From the NCBI GenBank assembly GCA_903832285.1, contig CAILAY010000009.1, positions 124,001 to 188,000 of the forward strand: a stretch of DNA of 64,000 bases, written 5' to 3'. The position numbers and the translations under genes were made by a program. This document shows, one piece after another, positions 39,050 through 49,571 of the stretch (position 1 is the first letter of the stretch; each line of letters opens with the position of its first letter). This stretch comes from an uncultured beta proteobacterium. Lineage in GTDB: Bacteria; Pseudomonadota; Gammaproteobacteria; Burkholderiales; Burkholderiaceae_C. Under the pieces are notes generated by a model. The model saw only the letters and a list, made by a program, of their open reading frames with translations, did not search any database and had not been told where the DNA came from.

Positions 39050-39778
39050 ATGAAACTTCTCGCCTTTGATACCAGCACCGAAACCATGTCCGTCGCCGTC
39101 TGCCGCGATGCCGCCGATGGTTCGCCCCGAATCTGGCAGCACAGCGCGGCGGGTGGCGCAAAGGCCTCCAGCACGTTGATTCCTGCCATCATGGCGCTGC
39201 TCAACGAGGCGGGATTGCGGCTGAACGAGCTGGACGCGATTGCCTTCGGCGCCGGGCCGGGCTCCTTCACCGGCCTGCGCACAACGTGCTCGGTCGCGCA
39301 AGGCCTGGGGTTCGGGGCGAACGTGCCGTTGCTACCCGTCGGTACGCTGTTGGCGCTGGCGGAGCAGGCGCGCCAGGCGCGCTCTGATCCATGGGCTCGC
39401 CTTCGGGTCGTGGCCGCGCTGGATGCACGCATGGATGAGATCTATGTGGCGCGCTATGAATTCAATGACGGAGAGTGGGCCCTGCACGGGGATTTTGATT
39501 TGATTCGCCCTGAACAGCTGGTACTGGACCCCGGTTGGGTGTTGGCGGGCAACGTTGCTGCGGCTTATGGTTCCAGGCTGGTGTGGTCGGACGGATTGGC
39601 TGGCGAAATCGTTGCGGCGCTGCCGTGTGCCGTCGCCATGCTGCACCTCGCCCCCGCCCTGATCGCCCGCGGACGGGCCCTGCCTGCGGATCAGGCCCTG
39701 CCCTGCTATATCCGCGACCAGGTCGCCAAGACCACGCAACAGCGAGCAGCAGAAAAATTGACGGCGCTGGCCGCTTGA
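39050..39778 (+). CDS. tsaB: tRNA threonylcarbamoyladenosine biosynthesis protein TsaB
   Basis: MKLLAFDTSTETMSVAV, AFGAGPGSFTGLRTTCSVAQGLGFG. Confidence 0.95.
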   Translation: MKLLAFDTSTETMSVAVCRDAADGSPRIWQHSAAGGAKASSTLIPAIMALLNEAGLRLNELDAIAFGAGPGSFTGLRTTCSVAQGLGFGANVPLLPVGTLLALAEQARQARSDPWARLRVVAALDARMDEIYVARYEFNDGEWALHGDFDLIRPEQLVLDPGWVLAGNVAAAYGSRLVWSDGLAGEIVAALPCAVAMLHLAPALIARGRALPADQALPCYIRDQVAKTTQQRAAEKLTALAA

Positions 39779-39801
39779 ACCGGTTGCTCGCAGACTTCAC
39801 C

Positions 39802-40269
39802 ATGTTCCTCGCCCGCAACGACGATTCGCTCCAATTTCTTCCGCTCACTGAAGCGCGGCTGGACGAGGTATTGCGCGTGGAGCAGCAGGCGCACGATCAT
39901 CCCTGGACCCGGCGCCATTTTGCCGACACTCTGGTCGCAAGTTATCAGGGGCAATTGCTGTGCAGCGCCGATGACATTCTGGGCTATTTCGTGGCGATGC
40001 GCGGCGTGGACGAAGTGCATCTGCTCAACATCACCGTGGCACCCGCCTATCAGCGCCAAGGCTGGGGCCGGATGCTGCTGGATGCACTCGTGATCTGGGC
40101 CCGCGCCCAGGGCGCGCAATGGCTGTGGCTGGAGGCCCGGGTCAGCAACCTGCGCGCACTGCATGTCTACGAATCCTTCGGTTTGAAACGCGTGGGTGAG
40201 CGCAAGAACTATTACCCGGCCGCGCTGGGTCGTCGCGAACACGCGGTCGTGATGAGCCTCAAACTGTGA
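39802..40269 (+). CDS. rimI: Ribosomal-protein-alanine N-acetyltransferase
   Basis: VDEVHLLNITVAPAYQRQGWGRMLLDALV, WLEARVSNLRALHVYESFGLKRVGERKNYY. Confidence 0.93.
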   Translation: MFLARNDDSLQFLPLTEARLDEVLRVEQQAHDHPWTRRHFADTLVASYQGQLLCSADDILGYFVAMRGVDEVHLLNITVAPAYQRQGWGRMLLDALVIWARAQGAQWLWLEARVSNLRALHVYESFGLKRVGERKNYYPAALGRREHAVVMSLKL

Positions 40270-40279
40270 ATGCATCGCC

Positions 40280-41089
40280 ATGAGCCTGACACTCGATTCG
40301 CGCCAGCGTGCCATGTTGAAAGAGATGGGCGTGAAGGTTTGGTCGCGCGTTGTGCCCGTGCAGGCGCCGGGCGAGCGCGCAGCGAGAACCGTTCGCACCA
40401 CGCCCACGGCAGACACCAGTGCGATGGTTGTACAGCCGCGCGTCGCTGGGGCCGAAACGATGGACTGGGCTGCCTTGCAACAGGCAGTGGCCGATTGCCG
40501 CGCCTGCGCTCTTTGCAACGGACGCAAGCACACCGTTTTCGGCATGGGCGGCTTGGAGCCGCCGAACGCAGGGCGACCGCCGGTGGCCAACTGGTTGATC
40601 GTCGGAGAAGCACCCGGGGACCAGGAAGACTTGAGCGGATTGCCTTTTGTCGGCCCCGCCGGGCAACTGCTCGACAGCATGCTCAAGGCCATGGGACTGG
40701 ATCGCAAGCGCGGTGCAGCGGTTGGCGATGGACAGGCGGCACAGGGCAGCTACATTGCCAACGTGCTCAAGTGCCGCCCACCCAGCAACCGCAACCCTGA
40801 AGGCGAAGAAGTGGCGCAGTGTGCGCCCTACCTGCGGCGCCAGATCGAGCTGCTACAACCCAGGATCATCCTGGCCATGGGGCGTTTTGCCGCGCAAGCC
40901 CTGCTGCATGACAGCGTGCCCGATGTGCACAGTCTGCCGCTGGGCAAGCTGCGCGGACAAGTGCACTCCTACCGCGGCATCCCGGTGGTGGTGACCTATC
41001 ACCCGGCGTATCTGCTGCGCGCCTTGGGAGACAAGGCCAAGGCGTGGGCGGACTTGTGTTTGGCGATGCAGCGTTTTTCCGATCCATGA
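40280..41089 (+). CDS. Uracil-DNA glycosylase, Fe-S family (type 4-like)
   Basis: CRACALCNGRKHTVFGMGG, IVGEAPGDQEDLSGLPFVGPAGQLLD, YIANVLKCRPPSNRNP, VVTYHPAYLLR. Confidence 0.93.
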   Translation: MSLTLDSRQRAMLKEMGVKVWSRVVPVQAPGERAARTVRTTPTADTSAMVVQPRVAGAETMDWAALQQAVADCRACALCNGRKHTVFGMGGLEPPNAGRPPVANWLIVGEAPGDQEDLSGLPFVGPAGQLLDSMLKAMGLDRKRGAAVGDGQAAQGSYIANVLKCRPPSNRNPEGEEVAQCAPYLRRQIELLQPRIILAMGRFAAQALLHDSVPDVHSLPLGKLRGQVHSYRGIPVVVTYHPAYLLRALGDKAKAWADLCLAMQRFSDP

Positions 41090-41331
41090 CCCCGGACGCT
41101 ATCGCCACGCTTGCGTGGCGGACCTTGACAATGACACCCTCACCACCGTTCTGTGACCGCCACCACGCTTCCGTCGAGCGAGTCAATGAACACTTCAGAC
41201 AAAACCCGGACGTGCTTGCGCTGTTTGGCTGCAGGCTGATGCTCGCTCACAAAACTGCTTCTTTATCCGTATTCATCACCGATAGCGAACTCAATCGGCT
41301 TGCGGGTCATATGTCGGTTGGCGATCTCTAG
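41044..41331 (+). CDS. Hypothetical short ORF
   Basis: Open frame only; overlaps the end of the UDG gene; weak support. Confidence 0.2.
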   Translation: MGGLVFGDAAFFRSMTPDAIATLAWRTLTMTPSPPFCDRHHASVERVNEHFRQNPDVLALFGCRLMLAHKTASLSVFITDSELNRLAGHMSVGDL

Positions 41332-41375
41332 CGAGCAGCAGCTGCGACTCGTGGTGCCGAAGCTAAAATCCAGGC

Positions 41376-42215
41376 ATGACATTCATTGAAAAGTTGCGTG
41401 TTGCCGAGCGTCAAAACGGCTCTCTCTTGTGTGTGGGACTGGATCCGGATCCGGGTAAATTTCCCTCCCATTTCAAGGGTGATGTCGGCAGGATTTACGA
41501 CTTTTGTGCGGCCATCGTGGATGCCACGGCTGATCTGGTGATCGCCTTCAAGCCACAGATCGCCTACTTCGCGGCGTGCCGCGCCGAAGCTCAACTGGAA
41601 CGGTTGATAGCGCACATGCGCCGCGCCGCGCCCCACGTACCCGTGATTCTGGATGCCAAGCGCGGCGACATCGGCGCCACCGCGGAGCAGTACGCGATCG
41701 AGGCCTTCGAGCGCTATGGTGCCGACGCGGTCACGCTCTCGCCCTTCATGGGTTTCGATTCGGTACAGCCGTATCTGAAATACCATGGCAAGGGGGCGTT
41801 CCTGCTGTGCCGCACCTCGAATCCTGGTGGCGACGATTTTCAGGCGCAGCGTTTGAGCAGCGTTGCCGGAGAACCGCTGCTGTACGAACATATTGCCCGT
41901 CTGGCGCAGGGCCCGTGGAACCTGAACGGACAGTTGGGTCTGGTGGTGGGCGCAACCTACCCGACTGAGATCGAACGCGTACGCGCCGTGGCACCCACGT
42001 TGCCGTTGCTCATCCCTGGGGTCGGTGCGCAGGGCGGCGACGCGCTGGCAACGGTCAAGGCAGGCTGGCGCGCCGAGCGCGCCGAGACCGTGGCGCCGAT
42101 CGTGGTGAACTCTTCGCGCGCCATTTTGTACGCTTCGGGCGAAGCTGACTTTGCCCAGGCGGCGCGGCGAGAAGCGGGCAAGACACGCGATCTGCTGCGA
42201 GCGGCACAAGCCTGA
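41376..42215 (+). CDS. pyrF: Orotidine 5'-phosphate decarboxylase
   Basis: [45 protein letters not shown]. Confidence 0.96.
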   Translation: MTFIEKLRVAERQNGSLLCVGLDPDPGKFPSHFKGDVGRIYDFCAAIVDATADLVIAFKPQIAYFAACRAEAQLERLIAHMRRAAPHVPVILDAKRGDIGATAEQYAIEAFERYGADAVTLSPFMGFDSVQPYLKYHGKGAFLLCRTSNPGGDDFQAQRLSSVAGEPLLYEHIARLAQGPWNLNGQLGLVVGATYPTEIERVRAVAPTLPLLIPGVGAQGGDALATVKAGWRAERAETVAPIVVNSSRAILYASGEADFAQAARREAGKTRDLLRAAQA

Positions 42216-42227
42216 CGCTGCGGCTTG

Positions 42228-42959
42228 CTACGGCAAAGCCAGCATCACCATGGCCGCCAATGGCGCTGTTTCCGCACGCAAGACGCGTGGGCCGAGCGTC
42301 ACCGGAAAGTAGCCGCAAGCTTGCGCTGCCGCTTCCTCTGCAGCACTCAATCCACCCTCAGGACCGGAAAGGATGGTGATCGGTCCAGCGTTGACGGCGG
42401 CATTCGAAGGGGTCTGAATCCCAGGGCTCAGGCTGAGCAAATAGCGTATTTCTCCCGGCGCTGAAAATGGCTTTGAAGACCGGACCTTGAGCCAGTCTGC
42501 CAATGGCTGCAAAGGATGAATCGCCGGCACCCGGTTGCGCCCGCACTGCTCACTGGCAGCGACGGCGATGGCTCGCCAGTGCACCTGCTTCTTCTGCGCA
42601 CGCTCGCCGCTCAAGCGCAATACGCTGCGTTCGGTGAACAGCGGCGTGATGCTGGCCACGCCCAACTCAGTTGCCTTTTCCACTAGCCAGTCCATGCGCT
42701 CGTTCACCGGCGTGCCCAGAACCAGATGGACGGCGCGCGCTGTCTCACGCTCAACTCCGGCGTGGGCTCCGACCTCAACCTGCACTTCGCCGCGTCCCAT
42801 GCGCATGACCGTGGCCTCGAACTCGCCACCTTCGCCGTTGAACAGCGTGACCTTGTCGCCGGGTTGCAGGCGCAACACCTGCACGTGCCGCGCGGCGCCG
42901 TCGGGCAGGTTCAAAGCATCTCCGGTGGCCAGTGGCAGCGGGCAAAAGAATCGTGGCAT
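42228..42959 (-). CDS. rsmE: 16S rRNA (uracil1498-N3)-methyltransferase
   Basis: MPRFFCPLPL, RMDWLVEKATELGVASITPLFTERS, ILSGPEGGLSAAE, LGPRVLRAETAPLAAM. Confidence 0.95.
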   Translation of the reverse strand: MPRFFCPLPLATGDALNLPDGAARHVQVLRLQPGDKVTLFNGEGGEFEATVMRMGRGEVQVEVGAHAGVERETARAVHLVLGTPVNERMDWLVEKATELGVASITPLFTERSVLRLSGERAQKKQVHWRAIAVAASEQCGRNRVPAIHPLQPLADWLKVRSSKPFSAPGEIRYLLSLSPGIQTPSNAAVNAGPITILSGPEGGLSAAEEAAAQACGYFPVTLGPRVLRAETAPLAAMVMLALP

Positions 42960-42986
42960 GGGTAGACGGCTGGCTGCAATGTGGGC

Positions 42987-44114
42987 TCAGACACGGCCAA
43001 AGGCAAAGCCGGTGGCGGCCTGAATGCCTTCCACCTGATCAACCAGTTTGAGCAGCGGTTTGAGTTCCCGGTAGCGCGCCGCAGTGGCGCGGATATAGCC
43101 GATGAAGCGCGGTGCATCAGCCAAGTATTTGGGTTTGCCATCGCGCAGCGTCAGCCGCGCAAAAACGCCGGCGATGCGCAGATGGCGCTGCAAGCCCATC
43201 CATTCCACAGAGCGATAGAACTCGCCGAAATCCTCCCCAACGGGTAGGCCCGCCTTGCGCGCCTTTTCCCAGTAGCGCACCGTGATGTCGAGCACAAAAT
43301 CTTCCTCCCAGCTCAGGAAGGCATCCCGCATCAGGCTTGCAATGTCGTAGGTGATGGGGCCATAGGTGGCGTCCTGGAAGTCCACGATGCCCAAGCCGGC
43401 ACCTTCTTTGCCCGACCATGGCAGGATCAGATTGCGCGGCATGAAATCGCAATGAACGTACACGCTGGGTGCGCGCAGGTTGTCTGCAACGATCTTTGAA
43501 AATACGTCCTCCAGCGTGGCCAGCGTTTTGCTGTCCAGGTCCACGCCGCGGTGCCGCTGCAAATACCAGTCTGGAAAGAGCGCCAGTTCGCGCCACAGCA
43601 AAGATTCATCGTAGATTGGCAGCACGCCCGGCTTGGACGCGAGTTGCCAGGCGAGCAGGGAATCCAGCGCCTGCAGATAGAGCGCGTGATTGGCGTTGGC
43701 ATCGTGCGGATCGATGATATCCATCATCGTCTGCGATCCCATGTCGCTCAGCAGCATGAAGCCCTGGACCGGGTCCCAATCCATCACCCGGGGCGCGTTC
43801 AGTCCGGCCGCGTCCATGATGCCTGCCACGTGTACAAAGGGCGTGCTGTTTTCCAGGTCCGGTGGCGCGTCCATGATGATGAGGCTGGCGACGTCGCTAC
43901 CGGGCTGCACATCGACGCGCAAATAGCGCCTGAAACTGGCGTCGGCAGAGGCCGGGCGCAGGCTCGACGAAACAAGGCCGTGGGTGCTGCTGAGTCGATG
44001 CAACCAGGCCGTGAATGCGGCTTCGCGTTGCGGGTCGCTCCAGGTCACGATCGTCGAAGGGAGTGCTGCGCGTGCGCCGGGGGTGGGTGACGTGGAGTGC
44101 GTGCTGTGGCTCAT
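42987..44114 (-). CDS. amgK: Aminoglycoside phosphotransferase-fold sugar kinase (AmgK-like)
   Basis: SDASFRRYLRVD-type start, VHCDFMPRNLIL, GIVDFQDATYGPITYDIASLMRDAF; divergent from lptD. Confidence 0.9.
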   Translation of the reverse strand: MSHSTHSTSPTPGARAALPSTIVTWSDPQREAAFTAWLHRLSSTHGLVSSSLRPASADASFRRYLRVDVQPGSDVASLIIMDAPPDLENSTPFVHVAGIMDAAGLNAPRVMDWDPVQGFMLLSDMGSQTMMDIIDPHDANANHALYLQALDSLLAWQLASKPGVLPIYDESLLWRELALFPDWYLQRHRGVDLDSKTLATLEDVFSKIVADNLRAPSVYVHCDFMPRNLILPWSGKEGAGLGIVDFQDATYGPITYDIASLMRDAFLSWEEDFVLDITVRYWEKARKAGLPVGEDFGEFYRSVEWMGLQRHLRIAGVFARLTLRDGKPKYLADAPRFIGYIRATAARYRELKPLLKLVDQVEGIQAATGFAFGRV

Positions 44115-44201
44115 GGATAATCCATTCTACAAAGCCTTCACTTTTCCCATGTACTTCCAGCGCCCAAGATCCATGCACGGCCCACGGCCGGCGCGCACGC
44201 C

Positions 44202-46634
44202 ATGACGGGAAGACTTCGCTGGTGGTGGCGAGTCTCGCAACAGTTTCGGGTTGGCGTTGAGCCGTGCGGTCCATCGCAGGTGGACATCGGATTGCGCATA
44301 CATCCGATAGCGGTCGCAGTTGCCGGTTGGCCGTTGTTGCTGGCGTTGTCTAGCCATGCGCAGGACCCAGTCGATGCGCAAACCCTGGTGCTGAAGTCGA
44401 GCCCGCAGTTGCAGGAAGGAATTTCTCCGACCACGCGCGCCTTGCTACCGACTTTTGTCAGCGGCGACAACTTGGCGGGACGCCAAGATATGGAAACGAC
44501 AATTGAAGGCCACGCCATGCTGCGCCGCGGCGATACCGTGATCCGCGCTGACCGCATCGAATATGACCAGTCAGTCGACTTGGCGAAGGCGCAAGGCAAC
44601 ATCCGAATCAATCGATCGGGCAACGTCTACGAAGGCTCTTCATTGGAACTCAAGCTTGAATCGTTCCAGGGATTTATGGAGCATCCTGGTTATCGGTTTC
44701 TGAGGAATGAAGCGCACGGCGAGGCTGATCGGGTGGATTTTCTCGACGCCAGTCGCTCTGTCGTCCACAACGCAAACTACACCACTTGCCAACGTCAACC
44801 CGGTGCGGGTTGGATGCCTGACTGGATCTTGCGCGCCTCCAGCATCCAGATCGACACCGAGGAGGAGGTTGGCCAAGCCGAGAATGCGGTGCTGAGCTTC
44901 AAGGGAATGCCGATATTGCCGATCCCGAGCATCAGTTTTCCCTTGAGTGAGAAGCGCAAATCGGGCTTCATGCCACCGACCTTTGTGCCCGACAACATCA
45001 ACGGCCTTGAGTTCGCCCTGCCCTATTACTGGAACATCGCACCCAATCGGGATGCAACCTTGACTCCTTCCGTCATGAGCAAGCGTGGCGTCGATCTTGG
45101 AGCTGAGTTCCGTTATTTGGAATCCGATTTGAAAGGGCAGGTGCAGGCCAACTTCATGCCCACCGATACTTTGCGCAACCACGACCGCTGGAGCCTGGCC
45201 ACGACTCACGACGGCACAATTGAAACCGGCATTGATGGACTGGGTGGTCTGGAGTTCAAGGTAAACCTGAACCGGGTGAGTGACGACTATTACTGGCTTG
45301 ATTTCCCCCGGAGCACCAGCTCGCTGACGCCCCGGCTTTTGACGAACGACGTTGCTCTGTCGTGGCACCGTGATGACGTTTCTGCCACGCTGCGAACCCT
45401 GAAATGGCAGACTCAGCAGGACGTGGCGGCACCGATCACGCCGCCCTACGACCGGATGCCCGAGCTCGGGGCGCGCTACGCTCCCGCTCCTTTTGTCGGT
45501 TTCGATTATTCGCTGGACCTGGATCTCACTCAGTTCCAGGGCGATCGTGCGCTGACCAGCCAGGTCAATGCCTTGCGCGGAATTGCAGTGGCTCAGCTGA
45601 GTCGTCCCTGGCTGGCGCCCGGCTGGTACGTCACGCCCAAGCTGCAATGGAGTGCCACCCACTACGAGTTTGACGCGCCCCTGGAAAACCATGCAAGGTC
45701 GGCCAATCGTGTGCTGCCGACGTTCAGCCTGGACAGTGGTCTGCTGCTGGAGCGTGACGCTTCTTTTCTGGGGCGCAACTTTCGCCAGACTCTGGAGCCG
45801 CGGGCGTTCTACGTGTACACCCCGTTTCGCAACCAGGGCTCACTGCCTGTCTACGACTCCGCTCCTTACGATTTCAATTTTGCGTCCATCTACAGTGAAA
45901 ACGCGTTCAGCGGTAGCGACCGCATTGCGAACAGGAACCTCATGACCCTGGGTGCGACGACGAGATTGCTGGACCCGGTCACGGGCGCTGAAGACGCTCG
46001 CTTTGGCGTGGCGCAACAGTTGCGTTTTCAAGAGCAGACTGTGACCCTGCCGGGTGGCACTCCCGTGTCCGACCACACCAGCGACTTGATGCTGGGAACG
46101 ACGATCAACTGGAATCCCCACTGGTCGCTGGACTCGACGGTGCAGTTCAATCCTTCCACCAACTCTTCCGAGCGCACGACCGTGAGTGCTCGCTACAACC
46201 CCAGCAACTACCGGGTGTTGAGTGCTACCTACAGCTTGCAGCGCGGGGTCAGCGAATTGGTGGATCTGGGCTGGCAGTGGCCCATCAATGACATTTGGGG
46301 CGACAAGGGACAGGATCGTGGTGCGGGCCTGGGTCTGGGGGCGGGGCGCTGGTACAGCGTGGGCCACCTGAACTACAGTTTGAAAGACAAGAAGCAGATA
46401 GATTCGATCTTCGGTTTTGAGTACGATGCGGGCTGTTGGCTGGGACGGATCGTACTGGAGCGGTTGCACCGTAGTGGCGCGACGGCCAATCAGCATTTGA
46501 TGTTTCAATTGGAGTTCGTTGGCTTCTCCCGATTGGGCTCCAGTCCGCTTCAGTCCCTGAAAGAAAATATTCCCCGATACCAGTATCTGCGCGAGCAGAC
46601 CACCCAGCCCAGCCGATTTGGCCAATACGATTAG
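44202..46634 (+). CDS. lptD: LPS-assembly protein LptD
   Basis: OstA-like N-terminus (AMLRRGDTVIRADRIEYDQSVDLAKAQGNIRI), PILPIPSISFPLSEKRKSGFMPPTF, C-terminal barrel; next to surA. Confidence 0.95.
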   Translation: MTGRLRWWWRVSQQFRVGVEPCGPSQVDIGLRIHPIAVAVAGWPLLLALSSHAQDPVDAQTLVLKSSPQLQEGISPTTRALLPTFVSGDNLAGRQDMETTIEGHAMLRRGDTVIRADRIEYDQSVDLAKAQGNIRINRSGNVYEGSSLELKLESFQGFMEHPGYRFLRNEAHGEADRVDFLDASRSVVHNANYTTCQRQPGAGWMPDWILRASSIQIDTEEEVGQAENAVLSFKGMPILPIPSISFPLSEKRKSGFMPPTFVPDNINGLEFALPYYWNIAPNRDATLTPSVMSKRGVDLGAEFRYLESDLKGQVQANFMPTDTLRNHDRWSLATTHDGTIETGIDGLGGLEFKVNLNRVSDDYYWLDFPRSTSSLTPRLLTNDVALSWHRDDVSATLRTLKWQTQQDVAAPITPPYDRMPELGARYAPAPFVGFDYSLDLDLTQFQGDRALTSQVNALRGIAVAQLSRPWLAPGWYVTPKLQWSATHYEFDAPLENHARSANRVLPTFSLDSGLLLERDASFLGRNFRQTLEPRAFYVYTPFRNQGSLPVYDSAPYDFNFASIYSENAFSGSDRIANRNLMTLGATTRLLDPVTGAEDARFGVAQQLRFQEQTVTLPGGTPVSDHTSDLMLGTTINWNPHWSLDSTVQFNPSTNSSERTTVSARYNPSNYRVLSATYSLQRGVSELVDLGWQWPINDIWGDKGQDRGAGLGLGAGRWYSVGHLNYSLKDKKQIDSIFGFEYDAGCWLGRIVLERLHRSGATANQHLMFQLEFVGFSRLGSSPLQSLKENIPRYQYLREQTTQPSRFGQYD

Positions 46635-46644
46635 CACCTACACC

Positions 46645-48012
46645 ATGACTTATCCTTTGCGTACCCTTTCCCTTCTGTTTCTAGCCTGTATCGCGGCCGT
46701 GCCGGCACAGGCTCAGGGCCTGCGCCCACCCTCGAACTTGAACCTGAACAGCGTCGCTGCCAGAGCTGTTCAGGGCGGGCCGCAGCAGGCCGACTACATC
46801 GTCGCGGTCGTCAATGCAGAGCCAATCACACGCAGTGAATTGCAATTGCGAGTGGCGCGTGCACGCGCCCAGTTGAGCCAGCAGGGCATCGCCATTCCGG
46901 CGCAGGAGGAGTTGGCACGACAGGTGCTGGAACGCCTGATTGGGGAAAAGGCGCAGCTTCAGATGGCCAGTGAGAATGGGGTTCGCGTCGAGGAGGATGC
47001 GATCGATCAGGCGGAGCAGAACGTGGCGCGTCAAAACCAGATCGATGTGGCTGAATTGCGCCGTCGGGTGCAAGTCGATGGGCTCAGCGCAACCCGCTTT
47101 CGGGCCGAATTGCGTGACCAGATCGCACTTTCCCGCTTGCGCGAACGTGAGGTCGACGCGCGCGTGAAAGTGAGTGAACTTGAGATCGACCAGTATCTGC
47201 GAGATCAAAAGAGCAGCACGGATTTGTCGGGTCTGGAGCTGGAACTGGCTCAAGTCCTGGTTGAGGTTCCGGAAAAAGCGACACCAGAGCAAACAAAAGC
47301 TTTGCTGGCGCGCGCGCAGACGGTACTTGAACGCGCCCGGGCGGGGGAGGATTTCAGTGGGCTGATCCGGTCGTTCTCGGATGGAATGGAACGCGCAAGC
47401 GGCAAGTCGATGGGTCTTCGCGGCGCGGACCGTTATCCAACCCTGTTTGTTCAAGCGATTCAGGGCCTGGACAAGGGCGCCATCGCCGGACCGCTGCGCT
47501 CTGCGGCAGGGTTTCATATTCTCAAACTGGTGGACAGGCGCAGTGCAGGTCTACCCCCCAGCACCGTGACGCAGAACCATGCGCGCCACATCTTGCTGCG
47601 CGTTGGACCGCAGTTGACACAGGCCGCTGCGGTTGCGCAACTGGCAGAAGCCAGGAAACGTATCCAGTCCGGGCAGGCTGAATTCGCCGCCGTGGCGAAG
47701 GAACTGTCGCAAGATGGCAGTGCCAAGGACGGAGGAGATCTGGGTTGGGCCGCTCCGGGCCAGTTTGTTCCGGAGTTCGAAGATGTGATGACGAACCTGA
47801 CTCCCGGGCAAATCAGCGACCCGGTTGTTTCGCGGTTTGGCGTGCATCTGATCCAACTGATTGAGCGGCGCGAAACACCCGTAAGCGTACGCGAGCAACG
47901 GGAACTGGTGCGCAATTTCGTGCGGGAGAAGAAGCTTGAGGAAGCCTACGTTACCTGGACCCAGGATGTCCGTGGCAAGGCCTACGTCGAATTCCGCGAA
48001 CCCCCGTTGTGA
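46645..48012 (+). CDS. surA: Peptidylprolyl isomerase SurA
   Basis: Signal peptide, SurA_N region, two parvulin domains ([12 protein letters not shown]…, [20 protein letters not shown]). Confidence 0.95.
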   Translation: MTYPLRTLSLLFLACIAAVPAQAQGLRPPSNLNLNSVAARAVQGGPQQADYIVAVVNAEPITRSELQLRVARARAQLSQQGIAIPAQEELARQVLERLIGEKAQLQMASENGVRVEEDAIDQAEQNVARQNQIDVAELRRRVQVDGLSATRFRAELRDQIALSRLREREVDARVKVSELEIDQYLRDQKSSTDLSGLELELAQVLVEVPEKATPEQTKALLARAQTVLERARAGEDFSGLIRSFSDGMERASGKSMGLRGADRYPTLFVQAIQGLDKGAIAGPLRSAAGFHILKLVDRRSAGLPPSTVTQNHARHILLRVGPQLTQAAAVAQLAEARKRIQSGQAEFAAVAKELSQDGSAKDGGDLGWAAPGQFVPEFEDVMTNLTPGQISDPVVSRFGVHLIQLIERRETPVSVREQRELVRNFVREKKLEEAYVTWTQDVRGKAYVEFREPPL

Positions 48013-48818
48013 AGCCAGCCCCCCACGTTGCGCGTAAGCGTTTCGGTCAACATTTTCTGACCGATCAGGCGGTCGTCGAAGCCATCGTGCGTGAGATTGC
48101 TCCCAGACCGGAGCAACTCATGGTTGAAATCGGTCCCGGCCTGGGCGCATTGACCCAACCCCTGGTGGAACGCTTGGGTCGCCTGGCGGTGATCGAACTG
48201 GACCGCGATCTGGCCGCCAGATTGCGCTCACACGCGCAGTTGGACGTGACGGAATCCGATGTGCTCAAGGTCGATTTTTTTGAGTTGGCGCGATCCCTTG
48301 CGGCCGCGCGTCTGGATGCCAAAGGAGTGATGCTGGCGTTGAAACTGCGAGTGGTAGGCAACCTTCCATACAACATTTCCACTCCTATCCTGTTTCATTT
48401 GCTGGATTTTGTGACGGTGATCGAAGATCAGCACTTCATGCTACAAAAAGAGGTGGTGGACCGCATGGTTGCGCGACCTGCCACCAGCGATTACGGTCGT
48501 TTGAGCGTAATGCTGCAATGGCGCTACGCCATGGAAAACATACTGTTGGTTCCGCCGCAGTCGTTTCATCCACCGCCACGGGTGCACAGCGCAGTCGTTC
48601 GGATGCTGCCGCTCGCGAAGCCACCATCAGTTGAGGTTGGCCGTCTGAGTGAGATCGTGCAGGTGGCCTTCAGCCAGCGCCGAAAACTGCTGCGACATAC
48701 CCTGGGAAAGTGGTTGGAACAACAACATTTCAGCGCTAACTTCGACTTGCAGAGGCGGGCCGAGGAAGTGCCGGTGCATGAATATGTTGAACTGGCGGCC
48801 AATTCAACATATTCATGA
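48009..48818 (+). CDS. rsmA: 16S rRNA (adenine1518-N6/adenine1519-N6)-dimethyltransferase
   Basis: [39 protein letters not shown]. Confidence 0.97.
   Translation: MKPAPHVARKRFGQHFLTDQAVVEAIVREIAPRPEQLMVEIGPGLGALTQPLVERLGRLAVIELDRDLAARLRSHAQLDVTESDVLKVDFFELARSLAAARLDAKGVMLALKLRVVGNLPYNISTPILFHLLDFVTVIEDQHFMLQKEVVDRMVARPATSDYGRLSVMLQWRYAMENILLVPPQSFHPPPRVHSAVVRMLPLAKPPSVEVGRLSEIVQVAFSQRRKLLRHTLGKWLEQQHFSANFDLQRRAEEVPVHEYVELAANSTYS
48777..48817. repeat. 15-bp perfect inverted repeat over the 3' end of rsmA
   Basis: catgaatatgttgaa (48777-48791) / ttcaacatattcatg (48803-48817). Confidence 0.95.
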
Positions 48819-48819
48819 A

Positions 48820-48844
48820 AAATCCCGTCGCGTGGACGGGATTT
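48820..48844 (+). terminator. Hairpin downstream of rsmA, probable terminator
   Basis: aaatcccgtc-gcgtg-gacgggattt. Confidence 0.65.
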
Positions 48845-49069
48845 AGATAGATGCCACCGACGTTTCATTCGGGCCGAAACTGCCGCGTCAGGCCACTTGG
48901 ACGTTAAGCCGCGGCGAGCCAATAGCCGGAATTGAATGGGCTGCTCATGCGCAGCGCTAACGGCGATACGTCGAGCAACTTGTCAGTGGGCATCTTCTCG
49001 CCTGCGTCGTGGCCCAATTCAATACCGCTTACCAAGGTCGCGGTGTCCTCGATTGGACTAGCCTCTTTC

Positions 49070-49104
49070 GCCCGTTCTGCCTGGCTGGAGGTTGCAGAAC
49101 GGGC
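49070..49104 (-). terminator. 11-bp stem-loop abutting the barstar stop codon
   Basis: gcccgttctgc / gcagaacgggc; no clear T-run on the minus strand. Confidence 0.45.
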
Positions 49105-49505
49105 TACAGAAAAGAATAGAAACATCGAAACGGTATCTTCCGTTCGCCCCAATAATCAGCGGTGTCCCGGAAAATATCCAGCAACTGCTCGCGCGCTTCC
49201 TTGTCGAACTTGGCATGCGCTGGAATGTGTTCCAACACCACGACAAATCCGGGCTGTTGGCCAGACTTATGCAGCGGATCAGTCAGGCAGTCATAGAGCG
49301 CGTCGAAGTTCTTTCCAAAATGTGCAGGGAAAGTAAATTTCTGGGCGATCAGGTCCAGCACATCCTGCTTGCTTTGGGCGGTGGCTAAATTGGCGTACAG
49401 AAAGTGGTGGCCCAAATGTTGGGCCGCCTCCTGCAGGTCGCTCACGCGAAAGGCGCGAATCGACTGCACGATGTTGGTTCTGACGTTACGAAGTGGCATT
49501 TCCAT
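49104..49505 (-). CDS. Barstar family ribonuclease inhibitor
   Basis: FPAHFGKNFDALYDCLTDPLHKSG, FVVVLEHIPAHAKF, C-terminal IPFRCFYSF. Confidence 0.9.
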   Translation of the reverse strand: MEMPLRNVRTNIVQSIRAFRVSDLQEAAQHLGHHFLYANLATAQSKQDVLDLIAQKFTFPAHFGKNFDALYDCLTDPLHKSGQQPGFVVVLEHIPAHAKFDKEAREQLLDIFRDTADYWGERKIPFRCFYSFL

Positions 49506-49571
49506 CTCCGCTTCTCTTTCTCATTAGGACAAACAAAATGACTGCATCAAATGCAGTCACAACAAAACTTC

